A stretch of 14,573 nucleotides of DNA from Spirochaetaceae bacterium (lineage in GTDB: Bacteria; Spirochaetota; Spirochaetia; SZUA-6; Fen-1364): assembly GCA_003170115.1 (NCBI GenBank), contig PMZS01000185.1:8697-23269 (forward strand). Direction: 5' to 3'. The notes under the pieces were generated by a model, which saw only the letters and a list, made by a program, of their open reading frames with translations, was not told the DNA's origin and did not search any database. A program made the translations under genes and the position numbers. Shown here piece by piece: positions 12,808 to 14,573 of the stretch (the first letter of the stretch is position 1; each line of letters opens with the position of its first letter).

Positions 12808-13917
12808 CGACTTCTCGTAGACCCTGTATGTTTTCACCAGGTCGAGACGCATCTTTTCCAGCGCGTTGCGGATCCTTGGATTGTCTTCAAGGATGTAGTT
12901 CGCCTCCAGCCGGCGGATCCGTGGAGCCAGCGCCTTGTAGATCTGCAGGTACAGCAGGACGTCCAGCCCTTTCCCGTGATATTGGGGCAGGACAGCGAGA
13001 CCGAAGAGACGGTAATCGGTGACCCTGCGGATGCCGAACAGCAGGTGAAAAATACCCAGGGGCAGGAGCCGGCCGCCGATGCGTCGGAGGATCACGTTCA
13101 GGTCAGGAAATCCCAGTGCGTACCCGACCGGGGTGCCGTGGTCCTCCACGAACCAGATCGCGCGGGGATCCGCGATCGGCTTCAGCTTCCTGAACACTTC
13201 CTGGAACTCCTCGCGGTTGAGCGGGACGTAGCCCCAGTTGTCCTTGATGGCCTCGTTGGAAATCCGGAGGATCGCGTCCGCATCCTCCTCCAGTTTGTCC
13301 ATGGAGAGCATCCGCACGGTAAGCCCGCTTCCATCGCCAAGCCGGCGCTCACCGAACTTCAGGAACCTTTCGGGGAGGGTGTAGTTGCGCTCGGTGCTTG
13401 CTTCGTATGCCAGGAGGTCCTTCACCTTGGCATAGCCCAGGCGTTGGATGAAATCGTTGTAGTACCGGGGATTGTAGGGCGCCATGAACACGGGCGGCGT
13501 GTCGAATCCGTCGAGGAGGAATCCCCAGCTCTCCGCCACGGGATGGATGGGGCCGCGCACCCGGTTCATCCCCCGGGAACGGAGCCACGAAACCGCCGCC
13601 TCGTCCAAAGCCCTGGCGGCGCCGAAATCCTCCACGCACTCGAACGCCCCGAAGAAACCGGTGCGCGTGCCATACCAGGAGTTGAAGGCGTGATCGACAT
13701 ACGCGAGGCTCCGGCCGACAACCCGGCCGCCCTCCTCGGCGAGGATCAGCGCGAAGTCGGAATGGGCGAGGATTGCGTTCGTGCGAGCGGAGTAGGCGCG
13801 CCTCTCGTCCACCCAGAGCGGCGGCGCCCAGCACGGGTCCCGGCGGTAGAGCTCACGGGGAAAGTACACGAACCGGCGCATGTCGGCGGCGGTGGAGACT
13901 TCATGAATGTGCACCAT
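12799..13917 (-). CDS. GNAT-like N-acetyltransferase, large (about 370 aa) type
   Basis: A 372-residue protein with the layout of a conserved bacterial group annotated as GNAT or hypothetical proteins. The N-terminal half has VYFPRELYRRDPCWAPPL (17-34), GRVVGRSLAYVDHAFN, GFFGAFECVEDF (87-98), RVRGPIHPVAESWGFLLDGF (119-138) and APYNPRYYNDFIQRLGY (146-162). The C-terminal half has a second GNAT-like unit with AIWFVEDHGTPVGYALGFPD and LAVLPQYHGKGLDVLLY (307-323), where Q-x-x-G-x-G fits the acetyl-CoA pyrophosphate loop. The substrate is unknown. ATG at 13917 begins family homology; the frame is open upstream to 14190, but that part lies over the DUF2917-like gene. There is no Shine-Dalgarno; an extended -10 (13925-13933) lies 7 nt before the ATG. 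Confidence 0.85.
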   Translation of the reverse strand: MVHIHEVSTAADMRRFVYFPRELYRRDPCWAPPLWVDERRAYSARTNAILAHSDFALILAEEGGRVVGRSLAYVDHAFNSWYGTRTGFFGAFECVEDFGAARALDEAAVSWLRSRGMNRVRGPIHPVAESWGFLLDGFDTPPVFMAPYNPRYYNDFIQRLGYAKVKDLLAYEASTERNYTLPERFLKFGERRLGDGSGLTVRMLSMDKLEEDADAILRISNEAIKDNWGYVPLNREEFQEVFRKLKPIADPRAIWFVEDHGTPVGYALGFPDLNVILRRIGGRLLPLGIFHLLFGIRRVTDYRLFGLAVLPQYHGKGLDVLLYLQIYKALAPRIRRLEANYILEDNPRIRNALEKMRLDLVKTYRVYEKSLE

Positions 13918-13924
13918 GCGCCGG

Positions 13925-13933
13925 ATCGTATCA
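13925..13933 (-). promoter_or_regulatory. extended -10 promoter element before the acetyltransferase gene
   Basis: On the minus strand TGATACGAT reads as TG-N-TACGAT, an extended -10 box, ending 7 nt before the ATG at 13917. No good -35 is seen, which extended -10 promoters tolerate. The predicted start would coincide with the ATG. Confidence 0.4.
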
Positions 13934-13942
13934 TGGAAGCGT

Positions 13943-14221
13943 TCAGCGCATCTCGAAGCAGAGGGGCAGGGTCCCGATCGCCGACACAACCGCCCGATCC
14001 GCGGCGGCGGAAAGGTCGAAGAGGGCTCCTGCCTGCAGGATCGTGTCCTGGCCGGCCTGCGTGATCCAGGCTGTTCCCGAGAGAACGCTGACCCGCATGC
14101 GAGACGGCGGCAGCCGCAGCGCCTCGCCTTCGACCAGGACCATGCGCAGGGCGGAACGCGCGGGACCGTCGGCGCCGCGATCGACGCCATTCAGAAGCAT
14201 GGTGAGATCCATGGTGCTCAT
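13943..14221 (-). CDS. DUF2917-like small protein
   Basis: A 92-residue protein. The core MRVSVLSGTAWITQAGQD, then LQAGALFDLS and VVSAIGTLP, matches the beta-rich (cupin-like) pattern of DUF2917, a small family of unknown function: R-V-x-V-L-S-G-T-x-W-I-T, then a conserved A-G-x-x-F. It carries no signal peptide. ATG at 14221 is chosen over ATG at 14254 because AAGGAG lies at 14233-14228, 6 nt before it, and it follows the Lrp stop by 1 nt (TGACATG). The close spacing indicates coexpression with the Lrp/AsnC gene. The family assignment rests on pattern recognition over about 50 residues. Confidence 0.72.
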   Translation of the reverse strand: MSTMDLTMLLNGVDRGADGPARSALRMVLVEGEALRLPPSRMRVSVLSGTAWITQAGQDTILQAGALFDLSAAADRAVVSAIGTLPLCFEMR

Positions 14222-14222
14222 G

Positions 14223-14573
14223 TCAATCTCCTTGCTCCATGGGAGCGGGAGCAATGCGTGAGGATTCCTTGTACGTCGAGAGAACGATGTTGGTGACCGA
14301 CCTGCCCGCCTCCACGCTGTTGCGGATCGCGGCGAGCAGCTTTTCGAGCTGCTTCGGCCCTTCGGCTCGAACCTTGAGGATAAAACAGTCCTCGCCGGCC
14401 ACGTTGTGGCACTCCAGGATGTCGGGCTCGGAATCGCAGAGCGCGCGGATCGAGATCTGGGCGCTCTCGTGGGAGCTCACCGTCAACCGGAGAAACGCGA
14501 GGAGCGGCTTGCCCAGCTTGTCAGGGTCGAGGAGGGCGACGTACCCCTTGATGACCCCCCTGCGCTCCAGTTT
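14223..14573 (-). CDS. Lrp/AsnC family transcriptional regulator, partial (C-terminal 116 residues)
   Basis: The gene enters from the right edge without its start. The visible part begins at the end of the N-terminal helix-turn-helix and linker strand, KLERRGVIKGYVALLDPDKLG, a hallmark of Lrp/AsnC proteins. The ligand-sensing RAM domain follows: LAFLRLTVSS, EPDILECHNVAGEDCFILKVRAE (strand-turn with the conserved G-x-x-D), KQLEKLLAAIRN and a final V-T-N-I-V-L-S-T strand. Such proteins bind DNA as dimers or octamers and respond to amino acids. The conserved ST motif near the end (L-S-T-Y-K-E) is present. It is the first visible gene of the leftward run with the DUF2917-like gene 1 nt away, and may control that run. 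Confidence 0.93.
   Translation of the reverse strand, partial: KLERRGVIKGYVALLDPDKLGKPLLAFLRLTVSSHESAQISIRALCDSEPDILECHNVAGEDCFILKVRAEGPKQLEKLLAAIRNSVEAGRSVTNIVLSTYKESSRIAPAPMEQGD
14228..14233 (-). promoter_or_regulatory. Shine-Dalgarno that decides the DUF2917-like start
   Basis: AAGGAG on the minus strand lies inside the end of the Lrp gene, 6 nt before ATG at 14221. It selects this ATG over the one at 14254 and shows that the organism uses normal Shine-Dalgarno signals within operons. Confidence 0.75.

Noticed and set aside
14222..14254. ATG at 14254 as the start of the DUF2917-like gene
   Set aside because: It would overlap the Lrp gene by 32 nt without a ribosome-binding site; ATG at 14221 has AAGGAG and follows the Lrp stop directly.
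1..14573. tRNA, rRNA, CRISPR array, riboswitch, IS element or phage module
   Set aside because: Read on both strands, I saw no cloverleaf-like segments, spaced repeats, transposase motifs or terminal inverted repeats. Long gaps are absent: the largest without an intact gene is the remnant at 10756-10931.

Overview
The window is GC-rich and gene-dense, and looks like ordinary bacterial chromosome. A YqgE/AlgH-family protein, a lipoprotein-type signal peptide, DUF4416, DUF1015 and a GAF-GGDEF protein suggest a Gram-negative bacterium outside the well-studied groups. Deltaproteobacteria, Spirochaetes or a related uncultured phylum are possible, but the sequence alone does not settle this. I see no tRNA, rRNA, CRISPR array, intact IS element or phage gene. 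Two decayed transporter remnants suggest local gene loss.

Layout, left to right. (1) 3-191 (+) is the C-terminus of an M24 metallopeptidase. (2) 228-1564 (-) holds a DUF4416 gene followed by an unknown lipoprotein-like gene. (3) 1641-3604 (+) is a two-gene unit: an unrecognised 455-residue protein and a J-domain protein that appears to start at CTG. (4) 3619-8013 (-) is a tight three-gene operon: DUF1015 protein, GAF-GGDEF diguanylate cyclase, and a fused DAHP synthase/prephenate dehydratase. (5) 8120-10101 (+) is a translationally coupled pair: an iron-sulfur flavoprotein and a B12-binding-type radical SAM enzyme, transcribed divergently from region 4. (6) 10150-10755 (+) is a YqgE/AlgH protein. 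(7) 10752-14573 (-) reads from the right edge as Lrp/AsnC regulator (partial), DUF2917-like protein, GNAT-like acetyltransferase, decayed MFS transporter, URO-D/MtaA-like methyltransferase and a second transporter remnant.

How the genes may work together. The region 4 fusion joins the first step of the shikimate pathway to the committed step of phenylalanine synthesis, with a C-terminal ACT domain, so phenylalanine could control pathway entry in cis. Its cotranscription with a diguanylate cyclase and DUF1015 is unexplained. In region 5 the flavoprotein is a plausible electron donor for the radical SAM/cobalamin enzyme. The J-domain pair may be a chaperone-recruiting unit.

Gene starts fall into two classes. 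Internal operon genes have good Shine-Dalgarno sequences. At least two first genes (1641 and 10150) have none, and instead carry a sigma70-like promoter whose -10 box ends exactly 9 nt before ATG, the layout expected for leaderless mRNAs. The strongest candidates for something undescribed are the DAHP synthase-prephenate dehydratase fusion operon and the flavoprotein/B12-radical SAM pair.
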